From Hyphomonas adhaerens MHS-3 (lineage in GTDB: Bacteria > Pseudomonadota > Alphaproteobacteria > Caulobacterales > Hyphomonadaceae), in assembly GCF_000685235.1 (NCBI RefSeq), contig NZ_ARYH01000004.1:91186-155185 (forward strand): 64,000 bases of DNA, given 5' to 3'. Shown one piece after another: positions 28,407-37,970 of this stretch (position 1 is the stretch's first letter; each line of letters begins with the position of its first letter). The translations under genes and the position numbers were made by a program. A model generated the notes under the pieces. That model did not search any database. It was given only the letters and a program-made list of their open reading frames with translations, and was not told where the DNA came from.

Positions 28407-28654
28407 CCATTGCGACAATCCAGAATGTAGACATCGGCGCCGCACATGACGGTGAGGCTGAGCTGTTGGTGACATTGGAGTACGGCAATGGCGGACGCAC
28501 GCAGGTGACGTTGGACGAGTTCGCTGTCCGCACCCTGCTTTCCAGCTGTAAGGCCCAAACGCCAGAAGACCTTATCGGGGCGGATTGGGCGCTGGTACGC
28601 GACGCCCTCATCGCCTCGTCCGAACGGTACGCCGAACACACAAGAAACGAATAA
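28403..28654 (+). CDS. Hypothetical 83-aa protein
   Basis: Not recognised. An acidic, soluble protein with a beta-rich N-terminal half (VTLEYGNGGRTQVTL) and a helical C-terminal half; no signal or membrane segment. It is translationally coupled to the LysM-like gene by an ATGA overlap and sits 17 bp before the amidohydrolase gene. The two small genes may encode partners of one complex. Confidence 0.7.
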   Translation: MTIATIQNVDIGAAHDGEAELLVTLEYGNGGRTQVTLDEFAVRTLLSSCKAQTPEDLIGADWALVRDALIASSERYAEHTRNE

Positions 28655-28671
28655 AAAGGGAGATAACTGAC

Positions 28672-30366
28672 ATGTATGACCTGATCATCAGGAACGGTAC
28701 GGTCGTCGATGGGTCTGGCCTGCCAGCCTACAAGGCCGATATTGCGGTAAGCGGCAACAAGATCGAAAAGATAGGCCACATCGCCGGTAAGGCGGCGAAG
28801 GAAATCGACGCCGAGGGCCGGATCGTGGCACCGGGATTTATCGATCCGCACACACATTTTGACGCCCAGCTGTTGTGGGATGGCTTTGCGAAGCCCGCGC
28901 TCTCGCATGGCGTGACAACCATCGTGCCGGGAAATTGCTCTTTGTCTCTCGCTCCGCTGAAGTCAGAGCACCGGATGAAACTGGTCGGAATGTTCAATCA
29001 GATCGAAGAAATGCCGCTGAAGGCTTTTGAAGAAGGGGTTGTGTGGGATTGGGAGACTTTCTCCGAATACATCACCCGCATTCGCAAAGGGCTCGCGATC
29101 AACGTTGCGCCACTTGTTGGCCATAGCGTCCTGCGCCTGTGGGTCATGGGGGATGCCGCCATGGAGCGCACGGCCACCGAAGCGGAAATCGCGGAGATGC
29201 AGTCTGTCTTGCGTGAGTGCCTGGACGCCGGCGCAATTGGCCTCTCCACAAGCTATGTGGACATGGACGAAAAACTGCAGCCCGTGCCCAGCCGGCATGC
29301 TGATGCCAGCGAGGTGGATGCGCTCGCCAGCGTTCTGGGTGAATACGGACGCGTTCTGCAGATCGTTCCGGAGTTCTACGACCCCGACCTGACAATTGCA
29401 CGGCTGGACCAATTGGCAGAACTCTCCCTGAAGTATGACATTCCAACAACGTTTTCCCCGCTCTTCGTCAATGCCGACAACACGGATGCTGTCGACAGGG
29501 TCATCCGGCGGGTCGACGAACAATTCGCGCGCGGGGCCCGGGTCTGGCCGCAAGTACAGACCCGCCCGATCGACATCAGCTTCTGCTTTGCGGTGCCGAG
29601 CCTGCTCTTCATTCGCCTGCCGAGTTGGTATGGCGTCATGCGCTTTGGGACCCACGACCAGATCATTGCAGCGTTCCGCGACGAGGAAACCCGCAAGAAG
29701 CTGGTCGCCGAAGCTGCACAGCAAGGCGATCTTTGGCCGGTTCTGCGCCTGCGTCACGTCAACACGCCAGAGAACCAGAAATATGTCGGCAAGACCTTGG
29801 CCGAGATTGCTGAAATGCGTGGAACAACCGCAATCGACGCGATGATCGACCTGTCCCTTGAAGAAGACCTCGACGCACACTTCATTGCCGCGAGCATGGG
29901 GCACAATTCGGACGAGAAAGTTTCCAGCATGCTGAAACACCCGCACGTCCACATTGGCGCGAGCGATGGCGGAGCCCATATTCTCTCCTTCTCCACCTAT
30001 GGAGACACAGGTTATCTGTTCGGCCACTTCGTCCGTAATCTGAAGGCCATGAGTATTGAGGAAGCGGTCAAAAAGGTTACGCACGACACGGCTGCCATCT
30101 GGGGCGTCCCTGACCGCGGCCTCCTGCAAGAAGGCTATGTCGCCGATATCGTCGTATTCGATCCTGATGCCATCGACCGCGGAGAAGAAATCTATGTTCA
30201 GGACGTGCCGGGCGATGGCAGCCGTTATGTCCGTGAATCCCATGGTGTTGAAACCGTTATCGTCGGTGGCGGTATCGCCTGGTCTGCCAGTGAGGGGTAC
30301 CAGGACACGCGAGGCGAAGTTCTTCCTGGGGCCAACGCTGGCGCGCGTCCTAAGGAGGCGGCATGA
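28672..30366 (+). CDS. N-acyl-D-amino-acid deacylase-type amidohydrolase
   Basis: Metal-dependent amidohydrolase-superfamily enzyme of D-aminoacylase type, 564 aa from ATG 28672 (site AAAAAGGGAG). The metal motif His-Thr-His is at residues 60-62 with a following Asp, and the D-aminoacylase-type Cys lies at residue 89 (GNC). A late GASDGGAHI segment supplies the catalytic Asp. It could hydrolyse an N-acyl D-amino acid or another amide or ester. Its stop overlaps the next gene (ATGA). Substrate cannot be read from the sequence. Confidence 0.9.
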   Translation: MYDLIIRNGTVVDGSGLPAYKADIAVSGNKIEKIGHIAGKAAKEIDAEGRIVAPGFIDPHTHFDAQLLWDGFAKPALSHGVTTIVPGNCSLSLAPLKSEHRMKLVGMFNQIEEMPLKAFEEGVVWDWETFSEYITRIRKGLAINVAPLVGHSVLRLWVMGDAAMERTATEAEIAEMQSVLRECLDAGAIGLSTSYVDMDEKLQPVPSRHADASEVDALASVLGEYGRVLQIVPEFYDPDLTIARLDQLAELSLKYDIPTTFSPLFVNADNTDAVDRVIRRVDEQFARGARVWPQVQTRPIDISFCFAVPSLLFIRLPSWYGVMRFGTHDQIIAAFRDEETRKKLVAEAAQQGDLWPVLRLRHVNTPENQKYVGKTLAEIAEMRGTTAIDAMIDLSLEEDLDAHFIAASMGHNSDEKVSSMLKHPHVHIGASDGGAHILSFSTYGDTGYLFGHFVRNLKAMSIEEAVKKVTHDTAAIWGVPDRGLLQEGYVADIVVFDPDAIDRGEEIYVQDVPGDGSRYVRESHGVETVIVGGGIAWSASEGYQDTRGEVLPGANAGARPKEAA

Positions 30367-31325
30367 GCTGGCCCGGCGTAACGCAAAGGCGCGTCGGAAC
30401 GAACGGAATCCATCTGAACATTGCAGAAGCAGGCGAAGGCCCACTCGTCCTGCTGCTGCATGGATTTCCTGAGTCCTGGTATTCCTGGCGCCATCAGTTC
30501 GCACCGCTGGCCGAGGCTGGCTACCATGTCGTTGCCCCAGACATGCGGGGATACGGAAAAAGCGACAAGCCGGAGGAAATCACCGACTACAATCAGGTGG
30601 AGGTGGTGAACGACATCATCGGCCTTATCCCGGCGCTCGGTTACGACGAGGCCATTGTGATCGGTCATGACTGGGGCGCACCGACAGCCTGGGCATGCGC
30701 CTTGTTCCACCCCGACAAAGTGCGTGCCGTCGGCGGACTTTCGGTGCCTTTCATGCCGCGCTCCCCCGTGCAGCCGATGCCATTGATGCGGGAAATGTTC
30801 AAAGGCCAGTTCTTCTACCAGCTTTACTTCCAGGAACCTGGCGTTGCCGAAGCCGAATTCGAAGCAGACCTGAAGACCAGCCTCCGCAAATTTCTCTGCA
30901 TGGCGGGCGGAGAAACAGACCTGTCCGCACTCCCCGAGAAAGCGGAGGACGATGATCTGCTATCCAGCCTGCCATATCCGGAACAGCTCCCGCCATGGCT
31001 ATCGGAGGCAGACCTGGAATTCTACGCAAATGAATTCTCGAACTCGACGATGCGTGGACCGATCAACTATTATCGAAACCATGACCTCACCTGGGAAATG
31101 ACCGAAGGCGCGCCGACGGAAATTCTTCAACCTGCCATGTTCCTGGCCGGCACAAATGACGGTGTGGTGATGATGGCCGCCGAAGCGATCAAGGCAATGC
31201 CGCACTTCGTAAAGGATCTGCGCATCAACCACATGATCGAAGGCATCGGACACTGGACCCAACAGGAAGCGCCGGATGAGGTAAACAATCAGATCCTGGC
31301 CTTTCTGAAAGACGTCGACTCTTGA
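30363..31325 (+). CDS. Epoxide hydrolase-like alpha/beta hydrolase
   Basis: A 320-aa alpha/beta-hydrolase. The oxyanion motif HGFPES is at residues 33-38 and the nucleophile is Asp103 in GHDWG, which marks the epoxide hydrolase/haloalkane dehalogenase branch rather than an esterase. A lid domain follows, then a late Asp (GTNDGV) and the catalytic His in GIGHWTQQE. It would open an epoxide to a diol by way of an ester intermediate. Coupled to the amidohydrolase by ATGA; the FAD protein follows after 16 bp. Confidence 0.9.
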   Translation: MSWPGVTQRRVGTNGIHLNIAEAGEGPLVLLLHGFPESWYSWRHQFAPLAEAGYHVVAPDMRGYGKSDKPEEITDYNQVEVVNDIIGLIPALGYDEAIVIGHDWGAPTAWACALFHPDKVRAVGGLSVPFMPRSPVQPMPLMREMFKGQFFYQLYFQEPGVAEAEFEADLKTSLRKFLCMAGGETDLSALPEKAEDDDLLSSLPYPEQLPPWLSEADLEFYANEFSNSTMRGPINYYRNHDLTWEMTEGAPTEILQPAMFLAGTNDGVVMMAAEAIKAMPHFVKDLRINHMIEGIGHWTQQEAPDEVNNQILAFLKDVDS

Positions 31326-31341
31326 TTCAGCGAGGAAAGAC

Positions 31342-32862
31342 ATGACGGAAAAAGTCATCGTGATCGGGGCTGGCATTGGCGGCCTGTGTACAGCCCTGAT
31401 GTTGCAGCCGACCGGCCGGGAAATCCTGCTTCTCGAACGAGACGGTCCAATCGGGACGGATGAACCGGACGAGTTGTTCCGGACATGGAAGCGAACCGGC
31501 GTTGGACATGTGCGGCAGAGCCACGCCTTTCTGGCGCGCCTTCGCACGATCCTGAAAGACGAACATCCCGCCCTGCTGGAGAGTCTGTTATCGCACGGCG
31601 CGCGAGAACTGACGTTCGACATGATGCTGACCGAACAGCAACAAGAAAGCTATCGCGCGAAACCGGAAGACGCGGCGCTGACGATTATAACGAGTCGGCG
31701 CACGACCCTGGAAATGGTCATTCGCCGGTATGTGGAATCCTTGCCGAACGTGACAGTCCAGTCCGGCTTTTTCGTGCGGAAGCTGATCACGAAAAAGGAA
31801 CCGGACGGCACTTTTGCTGTGAGCGGTGTCGAAGGCAATCACGACGACACGCCGACCGTCGTCACAGCAGATCTCGTCGTCGATGCATCCGGCAAGGGTG
31901 GCTTCACGATCGAACAATTGATGGACGAAGGCGCAAACATCCGGGAGGAGAGCGAAACAGCGGGCATTCTGTACTTTACCCGACACTACCGCCTTCTTCC
32001 TGGCCAGTCCGAGCCGGATCGAACGACGAACCCACCCGCCTCAGGAGATCTCGGTTACCTGAAGTTCGGTGTCTTCCCAGGGGACAATGGCAATTTCTCC
32101 ATTACGATTGCCTTGCCCGAGATTGAGATGGAACTACGCAAGAATATTCTCAACCCGGATGTTTTTCACCGGATTACCCTCATGCTGCCGGGGCTGTCCC
32201 CATGGACCAACGAGGCGCGTTCACAAGCCACGAGCAAAGTGTTCGGCATGGGAGACCTGAACAATCGCTGGCGGGATATGGTGACAGACGGAAAGCCGGC
32301 TGTACTGGGCTATTTCCCGCTCGGCGACACGCTGGTTCGAACAAACCCGCTGTACGGTCGCGGCTGTTCCTTCGCCGCGGTGAGTGCGCAGCTGCTGCGT
32401 CAGACGCTGGACGAGTCGGACGACCCTGCGAAACGCGCCGTCGCTTATCATGATGGAATACAGGCCGATCTGCGCCCGTACTACATCAATCAACGAAAAC
32501 AGGACCGGAGTGCAATACGCCGTGCCAGACGAAACCTGGCACCCGAAGCGACCCAATCCTTCCGCGCGCGCATGCTCGAAAGTTTCGCAGAAGACGGCGT
32601 GCGGATCGCATTGCGGTCAGATACGCGTCTATTGCGCGATGCCATGCGCGGGTTCCATATGCTGGAGCATCCGGACAAGTGGCTCGGCAAGCCTCACAAC
32701 CTGGCGAAAGTGCTCTATTACTGGGCTCGCGGAAAGAAAGCGAACTCAGCAGCTTACCCGCCATCTCCCGGCCCGGAGCGGGCGGATATGCTCTCCGCAC
32801 TTCAAATCGACCCCCAAGCCGATATCATCCGCCTCGAACAGGATGAGTCTCTCGCCGCATGA
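31342..32862 (+). CDS. FAD-dependent oxidoreductase (PHBH/halogenase-like fold)
   Basis: A 506-aa flavoprotein. The FAD-binding GAGIGG motif lies at residues 9-14; a middle VVDASGKGG segment and a C-terminal GRGCSFAA segment fit the p-hydroxybenzoate hydroxylase/geranylgeranyl reductase superfamily. It has no Trp-rich halogenase signature. It might epoxidise or hydroxylate the substrate later handled by the epoxide hydrolase. The stop overlaps the TetR gene by 4 bp. Confidence 0.85.
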   Translation: MTEKVIVIGAGIGGLCTALMLQPTGREILLLERDGPIGTDEPDELFRTWKRTGVGHVRQSHAFLARLRTILKDEHPALLESLLSHGARELTFDMMLTEQQQESYRAKPEDAALTIITSRRTTLEMVIRRYVESLPNVTVQSGFFVRKLITKKEPDGTFAVSGVEGNHDDTPTVVTADLVVDASGKGGFTIEQLMDEGANIREESETAGILYFTRHYRLLPGQSEPDRTTNPPASGDLGYLKFGVFPGDNGNFSITIALPEIEMELRKNILNPDVFHRITLMLPGLSPWTNEARSQATSKVFGMGDLNNRWRDMVTDGKPAVLGYFPLGDTLVRTNPLYGRGCSFAAVSAQLLRQTLDESDDPAKRAVAYHDGIQADLRPYYINQRKQDRSAIRRARRNLAPEATQSFRARMLESFAEDGVRIALRSDTRLLRDAMRGFHMLEHPDKWLGKPHNLAKVLYYWARGKKANSAAYPPSPGPERADMLSALQIDPQADIIRLEQDESLAA

Positions 32863-33542
32863 CCAGTACACAGACCCTGCCCGATACCGGACAGCGTGAA
32901 CGCGCCAAAGAGGAGCGTCGCCAGAGAATTGTTCGCGCTGCACGGAACCTGATCCGGGAGACTGGCGACACGAATCCATCGATGCGCCTGATCGCGAGCC
33001 GTGCAGGCGTTAGTATCGCGACCGCCTACAACCTTTTCGGATCGAAACAGGCTGTGGTTCTGGCCGTTCTGGAAGATCAGCAGAATTTCATGGAAAAATT
33101 CAGCGGATTGGAAGCGAAAAATCCGATCGACCTGGTCTTTGCCGCGCACGAGCTCGCAGTCAGCTACTATATCCAGGACCCGGAATTCTATCGACCTTTG
33201 TGGCGTGCGCTCCTGGATTCGAGTGGCAAAAATGACGCCAGTATTGTCCCCCCTGAACGCCAGGCCAAAACGCGCGCAGTATGGCGTACGGTCCTTCTGC
33301 GCGCCCAGGAAGAAGGGTACCTCGACAAAGAGGAGTCTATCGAATGGCTGGAGCGAAGCCTGACCCATAGCGCAACGGGCGCCATGCTTTCATGGGCAAC
33401 CGGAGCGCTTCCGACCGAAGCGCTTTTGCCTTCGGCCGGCTTGGGCTACGCCTACATCCTGAGCGCCGCCGCAACGCCTAAAGGGAAGCCGACCCTCAAA
33501 AAGCGTATCGCGGCATACAAGAGTTCTCTTCCTTCGTCGTAA
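32859..33542 (+). CDS. TetR-family transcriptional regulator
   Basis: A 227-aa repressor at the end of the operon. The helix-turn-helix is at residues about 18-65 (IASRAGVSIATAYNLFGSKQAV), with a divergent ligand-binding C-terminal domain. Being the last gene, it probably autoregulates the operon through the palindrome at 28124-28137. The ligand is likely the operon's substrate or its CoA ester. Confidence 0.9.
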   Translation: MTSTQTLPDTGQRERAKEERRQRIVRAARNLIRETGDTNPSMRLIASRAGVSIATAYNLFGSKQAVVLAVLEDQQNFMEKFSGLEAKNPIDLVFAAHELAVSYYIQDPEFYRPLWRALLDSSGKNDASIVPPERQAKTRAVWRTVLLRAQEEGYLDKEESIEWLERSLTHSATGAMLSWATGALPTEALLPSAGLGYAYILSAAATPKGKPTLKKRIAAYKSSLPSS

Positions 33543-33546
33543 CGCG

Positions 33547-33629
33547 GATGAGCGCACCGCCAAGACGAAAGCTTTTCGCAGGGCACTGAAGCGGAGCCCT
33601 AGCTTGCAAAGTCTAAGCAGACGCTCATC
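33547..33629 (+). ncRNA. Candidate structured RNA, cloverleaf-like
   Basis: GATGAGC(G) at 33547-33554 pairs with (C)GCTCATC at 33622-33629, enclosing three hairpins: CGAAA/TTTCG-type (33566-33578), AGGGC/GCCCT (33580-33600) and GTCT/AGAC (33611-33622). It is not a tRNA: no GGTTCGA T-arm, no anticodon arm of proper size. It lies in the 228-bp gap between TetR and AraC genes, where it could be a terminator-like mRNA end or a small RNA. Confidence 0.35.
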
Positions 33630-33770
33630 AGCCGTGCTTTATTTCGTAAGACCATGGCCAGAGGAAAATCAGGCGAGTGAGGGGTTGAGCATCACGAAAA
33701 ACCGCCTAATGGAGTGAGGCGTGGCCTGGGGTGAGGGTCACATGGTCGACCGTTGAGAGACTTGGGGGAC

Positions 33771-34787
33771 ATGACGCACGTCGCCGCGATGTTTGTGAAG
33801 AAGATGATCGATCAGGCGCCTGACACGCTTGATCGAGCCGAACTGTTTGCGAGCACAGGCATAACCGAAGACGACGCATCAGACCCAAACACAGTGGTTC
33901 TGGACACCCAATATTATTCACTGCTCGAAACGATTGCGGCAGCGGAAGCACCAGACATCGCGTTCCATCTTCGGACTTCCGCAGCAATGAAGTGCGCAGA
34001 TTTCGGCGCGGTCGGCCTTGCCTGGAAGTCTGCCCCCAGCCTGCGCCGGTCCTTCCAGCGGATGGACCGGTATGCCCGCGCCTTCAACAAGACAGCCACT
34101 TTTCGACTTGTCGTCAAAGACGGTTTCAGCATGTGGACCCACCAACGGCTGGAGCCAAAAAGGCTGGGCATGTATCTGTCGACCGAAGGAACTCTGGGAA
34201 CCTATGTTGCGATGTGCCGGGAAACCACTTTTCCCGAGAACAAGCCTCACGCCGTTCAGTTTCGTCACACCGAACCTGCGGGGTCTCTGGAGGCATTGGA
34301 GGCCTATTTCAGATGTCCGGTGACATTTGGCGCGGAAATCGATGCGATCATTCTACCGGAGGAACGCCTCGACCGGAACAATACCGTAGGGGATGAAAGC
34401 ATCTGGCGGTTTCTGACGACCCATATTGAACAGACTTTGGTCGAAGAAGATCATGAGCAAGCACTGGATCGTCAGGTTATAATCCAGATTGCCAACATGT
34501 TGAGCGAAGGCATCCCGACCTTGTCAGACATTGCCGCAAGCCTGGGGATGAGTGCACGCACCCTGCAGCGCCGTCTCGCCGAAAAAGGATACACATTTCA
34601 GTCTCTCGTAGACGAGGCTCGCCGCCAACTCGCCGAGAAGTTTTTGACCGATACGCGCTACTCCATTGCCCAGGTCGCATTCCTGACCGGATTTTCCGAA
34701 CAAAGCGCCTTCACGCGCGCATTCAAACGCTGGGCAGGACAAACGCCAGGCGCATTCCGTGATGGCGCCCACGAAAGCCGGATCTGA
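33771..34787 (+). CDS. AraC-family transcriptional regulator
   Basis: A 338-aa activator with an N-terminal ligand domain of the Arabinose_bd_AraC type and a C-terminal AraC/XylS double helix-turn-helix (SDIAASLGMSARTLQRRLAE and a later FSEQSAFTRAFKRWAG). ATG 33771 is chosen because GGGGG lies 5 nt upstream; a TTG 18 bp earlier is possible. It lies between the TetR operon and the sox/molybdenum operon and might control either. Confidence 0.9.
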   Translation: MTHVAAMFVKKMIDQAPDTLDRAELFASTGITEDDASDPNTVVLDTQYYSLLETIAAAEAPDIAFHLRTSAAMKCADFGAVGLAWKSAPSLRRSFQRMDRYARAFNKTATFRLVVKDGFSMWTHQRLEPKRLGMYLSTEGTLGTYVAMCRETTFPENKPHAVQFRHTEPAGSLEALEAYFRCPVTFGAEIDAIILPEERLDRNNTVGDESIWRFLTTHIEQTLVEEDHEQALDRQVIIQIANMLSEGIPTLSDIAASLGMSARTLQRRLAEKGYTFQSLVDEARRQLAEKFLTDTRYSIAQVAFLTGFSEQSAFTRAFKRWAGQTPGAFRDGAHESRI

Positions 34788-34966
34788 AGCAGCCCTACCG
34801 GTCTTCTCTCCTAAACCATGCATTTGGTCAGCGGATCGGTTCTTCTAACAGGGCGACCCACAATGGGGGGCCGGACACAAAATTTCGTCCCCAAGGGCGT
34901 GCAAAGCGATCATGATTGGCATAGGGTTCACATAGCGGAATTGTATTTGAAAGTCGGAGCACGGAA

Positions 34967-35422
34967 ATGGCTACACTCAAAGTCAATGGGCAGGTGATGA
35001 CAGTTGATGTTGATGAATCGACCCCCCTGCTCTGGGTTCTACGAGAACAGCTAGGGCTCACCGGCACAAAGTATGGATGCGGAATCGCAGAGTGCGGCGC
35101 CTGCACGATCCATATCGACGGACAAGCCGTCAGGTCGTGTGTTTACCCGGTTGGAGCCCTGGCCGGCGACGAGGAAATCACAACAATTGAAGGCCTGTCG
35201 GAAGACGGCAGTCACCCTGTCCAGCAGGCGTGGGTGGAACTCGACGTCCCACAATGCGGTTTCTGCCAGCCAGGCATGATCATGGCCGCAGCCGGCCTGC
35301 TGAATGACAATCCCGACGCAACGGATGAAGACATCGACGCCACGATCACCAATATCTGCCGGTGCGGTACGTTCACCCGCGTTCGCAAGGGCATTCACCT
35401 TGCCAAGACGAAAAAAGCCTGA
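34967..35422 (+). CDS. Molybdenum hydroxylase, 2Fe-2S subunit (IorA/CoxS type)
   Basis: Electron-transfer subunit of a xanthine-oxidase-family enzyme, 151 aa. It carries both 2Fe-2S clusters: plant-type Cys 38, 43, 46, 58 and helical-domain Cys 97, 100, 131, 133. It has no signal peptide and probably rides out through the Tat system with the large subunit. First gene of the 17-gene run; 14 bp separate it from the large subunit. There is no CoxM-type FAD subunit, so electrons likely go to a cytochrome, as in isoquinoline oxidoreductase-type enzymes. Confidence 0.95.
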   Translation: MATLKVNGQVMTVDVDESTPLLWVLREQLGLTGTKYGCGIAECGACTIHIDGQAVRSCVYPVGALAGDEEITTIEGLSEDGSHPVQQAWVELDVPQCGFCQPGMIMAAAGLLNDNPDATDEDIDATITNICRCGTFTRVRKGIHLAKTKKA

Positions 35423-35436
35423 GGAGGACTCAAGAG

Positions 35437-37623
35437 ATGACTGCTACAACAGGCCTTTCCCGTCGCGGATTTATTGTCGGAACTGGTGCAACCGGTCTGA
35501 CCATCGGCATCCTGGCAGCCTGCGGACCAGGTGGTAAAGACGCACCGGCAGAAGCTGGCCCGCCTCCGCCGGAAGTCAACGCATGGGTCCATATCGGAAC
35601 CGATGACATCGTCACTGTGCGTATCGCCCGCTCCGAAATGGGTCAGGGGACACTCACCGGACTCGCGCAATTGGTTGCCGAGGAATTGGAATGTGATTGG
35701 GACTTCGTCAAAACCGAATACCCGACCCCCGGACAAAACCTCGCGCGTGACCGTGTTTGGGGAGACTTTCTCACCGGCGGTAGCCGAGGCATCCGAACGA
35801 GCCAGGATTATGTCCGCGAAGGCGGCGCAGCTGCCCGGATGATGCTCGTCCAGGCCGCTGCCAACCGCTGGGAAGTCCCGGTCAGCGAATGCTCGGCCGC
35901 AAAGAGCATCATTACGCATACACCAAGCGGCAAGACCATAAGATATGGAGAGGTGGCAGCGGACGCGGCGGAGCTTCCAGCCCCCGAGACGGTGACACTG
36001 AAAGATCCGTCTGAATGGAAGATCATCGGGCAGTCTGTCCCGAGACTTGATACCGTTGACAAAGTCACCGGCAAACAGCTCTACACAACAGACATGAAAA
36101 TGGACGGTATGCTGAATGCAGCCGTCAAGGCAGCGCCGAAACGGGGTGGGACCATCAAGTCCTACGACGCTGAGGCGGTGAATTCCATGCCTGGCGTGAA
36201 AGCGGTTGTCCAGGTAGACGATACGGCCGTTGCCGTCGTTGCAGACTATTGGTGGCAAGCGAAGACTGCCCTCGATTCCCTTCCCATTGAATGGCAGGAC
36301 GGAGAGGGTTCGGACTTTTCAAGCTCGGCCTTTGAAGCGGACCTCAATGAAGGCCTCACGGCCAGTGAAACCTTCATCGGGAACCAGGCTGGTGACGTTG
36401 ATTCCGCCTTCGCCGAGGCGGCGCAGGTTATTGAAGCGCAGTACAACGCGCCTCACCAAAACCATGCCTGTATGGAACCGATGAATGCGATCGCCCTTTG
36501 GACGCCAGAAAAGTGTGAAGTCTGGTGCCCGACCCAAAATGGTGAAGCTGCACTGGCCGCAGCATCCGAAGCCGCGGACCTGCCAATCCAGAAATGTGAC
36601 GTCTACAAACAATTGCTGGGTGGCGGCTTTGGCCGCAAGGGGGCGTCGGACTATATCTCGCAAGCCGTGAAAATTGCGAAGCAAATGCCCGGCACCCCCA
36701 TCAAGCTGTTGTGGTCTCGCGAAGAAGACATGGAGCAAGGCTTCTACCATCCGATCACCAAAGCTCGCTGCCAGGGCGCGCTTGATGCGGATGGAAATCT
36801 GGTTGGCTTGAAGCTCCGGATCTCAGGTCAATCCATTCTGGCCGGCATCATGCCTCAGGCACTCAATGATGGCGCTGACATGGTCGTGTTCCAGGGACTG
36901 CTCCCGTCAGGCGTCGATCCGCGGCTCGAAGATCAATCCATCAAATACACGTTCCCGACATTGCTCGTTGACCACGCGATGCGGAATCCCCCCGTCCGGC
37001 CCGGATTCTGGCGCGGCGTGAATGCGAACCAGAACGCGATTTATCTCGAATGCTTCATGGATGAACTGGCCCATGCTGCCGGTCGTGATCCGCTGGAGTT
37101 TCGTCTGGCACACCTCAAGGACAGCCCCAAAATGGCGACCGTCCTGCAGGCCGTGGCGGATAAATCCGGATGGGGCGCGGACGACGGGCTCTCACGCGGC
37201 CTTTGCTGCTTCTACTCCTTTGGGAGCTACACAGCCGCGTGCGCAGAAGTAACGGTCAGCGACGAAGGCGAATTGAAGATGCACCGGATCGTCGCAGCTA
37301 CCGATCCGGGGTACGGCGTTAATCCACAGCAAATCGATGCGCAGGTTGCAGGGTCATTCGTTTACGGCCTTTCCGCCATGCTCCATCAGGAGATCACGTT
37401 CGAAAACGGCGAAACTCAGCAGAAAAATTTCAACACCTACAATTCCATGCGGATCGCCGAGATGCCGGATGTCGAAACACTGGTTATGCCATCGGGCGGA
37501 TTCTGGGGCGGTGTGGGAGAGCCGACGATTGCCGTGGCACCGCCGGCAGTCCTCAACGCCATCTACGCCGCGACCGGTAAACGCATTCGCCAGCTCCCGA
37601 TCAAGGATCAGGCGCTGAGGTAG
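35437..37623 (+). CDS. Molybdenum hydroxylase, Mo-cofactor large subunit (IorB-like)
   Basis: Catalytic subunit of 728 aa binding molybdopterin cytosine dinucleotide. ATG 35437 follows GAGGAGGACT. The N-terminus has a twin-arginine signal (SRRGFIVG) and then a lipobox LAAC, predicting a Tat-exported lipoprotein in the periplasm. Two molybdopterin-binding domains follow, and the late GVGEP motif holds the active-site Glu. Family members hydroxylate N-heterocycles or aldehydes. Here the neighbours are sulfur-oxidation and cytochrome genes, so the real substrate is unclear. Confidence 0.93.
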   Translation: MTATTGLSRRGFIVGTGATGLTIGILAACGPGGKDAPAEAGPPPPEVNAWVHIGTDDIVTVRIARSEMGQGTLTGLAQLVAEELECDWDFVKTEYPTPGQNLARDRVWGDFLTGGSRGIRTSQDYVREGGAAARMMLVQAAANRWEVPVSECSAAKSIITHTPSGKTIRYGEVAADAAELPAPETVTLKDPSEWKIIGQSVPRLDTVDKVTGKQLYTTDMKMDGMLNAAVKAAPKRGGTIKSYDAEAVNSMPGVKAVVQVDDTAVAVVADYWWQAKTALDSLPIEWQDGEGSDFSSSAFEADLNEGLTASETFIGNQAGDVDSAFAEAAQVIEAQYNAPHQNHACMEPMNAIALWTPEKCEVWCPTQNGEAALAAASEAADLPIQKCDVYKQLLGGGFGRKGASDYISQAVKIAKQMPGTPIKLLWSREEDMEQGFYHPITKARCQGALDADGNLVGLKLRISGQSILAGIMPQALNDGADMVVFQGLLPSGVDPRLEDQSIKYTFPTLLVDHAMRNPPVRPGFWRGVNANQNAIYLECFMDELAHAAGRDPLEFRLAHLKDSPKMATVLQAVADKSGWGADDGLSRGLCCFYSFGSYTAACAEVTVSDEGELKMHRIVAATDPGYGVNPQQIDAQVAGSFVYGLSAMLHQEITFENGETQQKNFNTYNSMRIAEMPDVETLVMPSGGFWGGVGEPTIAVAPPAVLNAIYAATGKRIRQLPIKDQALR

Positions 37624-37625
37624 AC

Positions 37626-37970
37626 ATGAGCAGGCAGCCTGCCGCGCTGACAATGATCGCGTTGCTCACGCCTTTTCTATTTGGCGCGTGCAGTTCAACA
37701 CGGGCGGATACCGCAAATGCGGATTTAACTCCGGCTACTGACATTAGTACTGCGGCCGTGCTTTCACTCGCATGCTCAGGCTGTCACGGGCCGACGAATG
37801 GCGCGATTACCAGTCTCGACGGCCGCGCCGCTGCGGAGCTCCGTGGGGCGCTGCTGCGCTACCGTTCTGATGAAGACGGGGGAAGCGTCATGCACCGCAT
37901 GATGAAAGGGTATTCCGAACCGGACATTGACGCGATCAGCGCGTACCTGGCCGGGGATGTCACGGAATGA
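37626..37970 (+). CDS. fccA: Small c-type cytochrome, FccA-like
   Basis: A 114-aa monohaem cytochrome c with heme motif CSGCH near residues 50-54 and a Met-rich C-terminal segment (MMKGYSEPDIDAISAYL) typical of the haem subunit of flavocytochrome c sulfide dehydrogenase. A lipobox-like FGAC at the end of the signal suggests lipidation. It overlaps the flavoprotein gene by 4 bp. Besides sulfide dehydrogenase, it might also accept electrons from the Mo hydroxylase just upstream. Confidence 0.82.
   Translation: MSRQPAALTMIALLTPFLFGACSSTRADTANADLTPATDISTAAVLSLACSGCHGPTNGAITSLDGRAAAELRGALLRYRSDEDGGSVMHRMMKGYSEPDIDAISAYLAGDVTE

Noticed and set aside
33547..33629. tRNA gene
   Set aside because: The fold has a 7-8 bp outer stem but no T-loop GGTTCGA, no CCA-type end and no proper anticodon arm.
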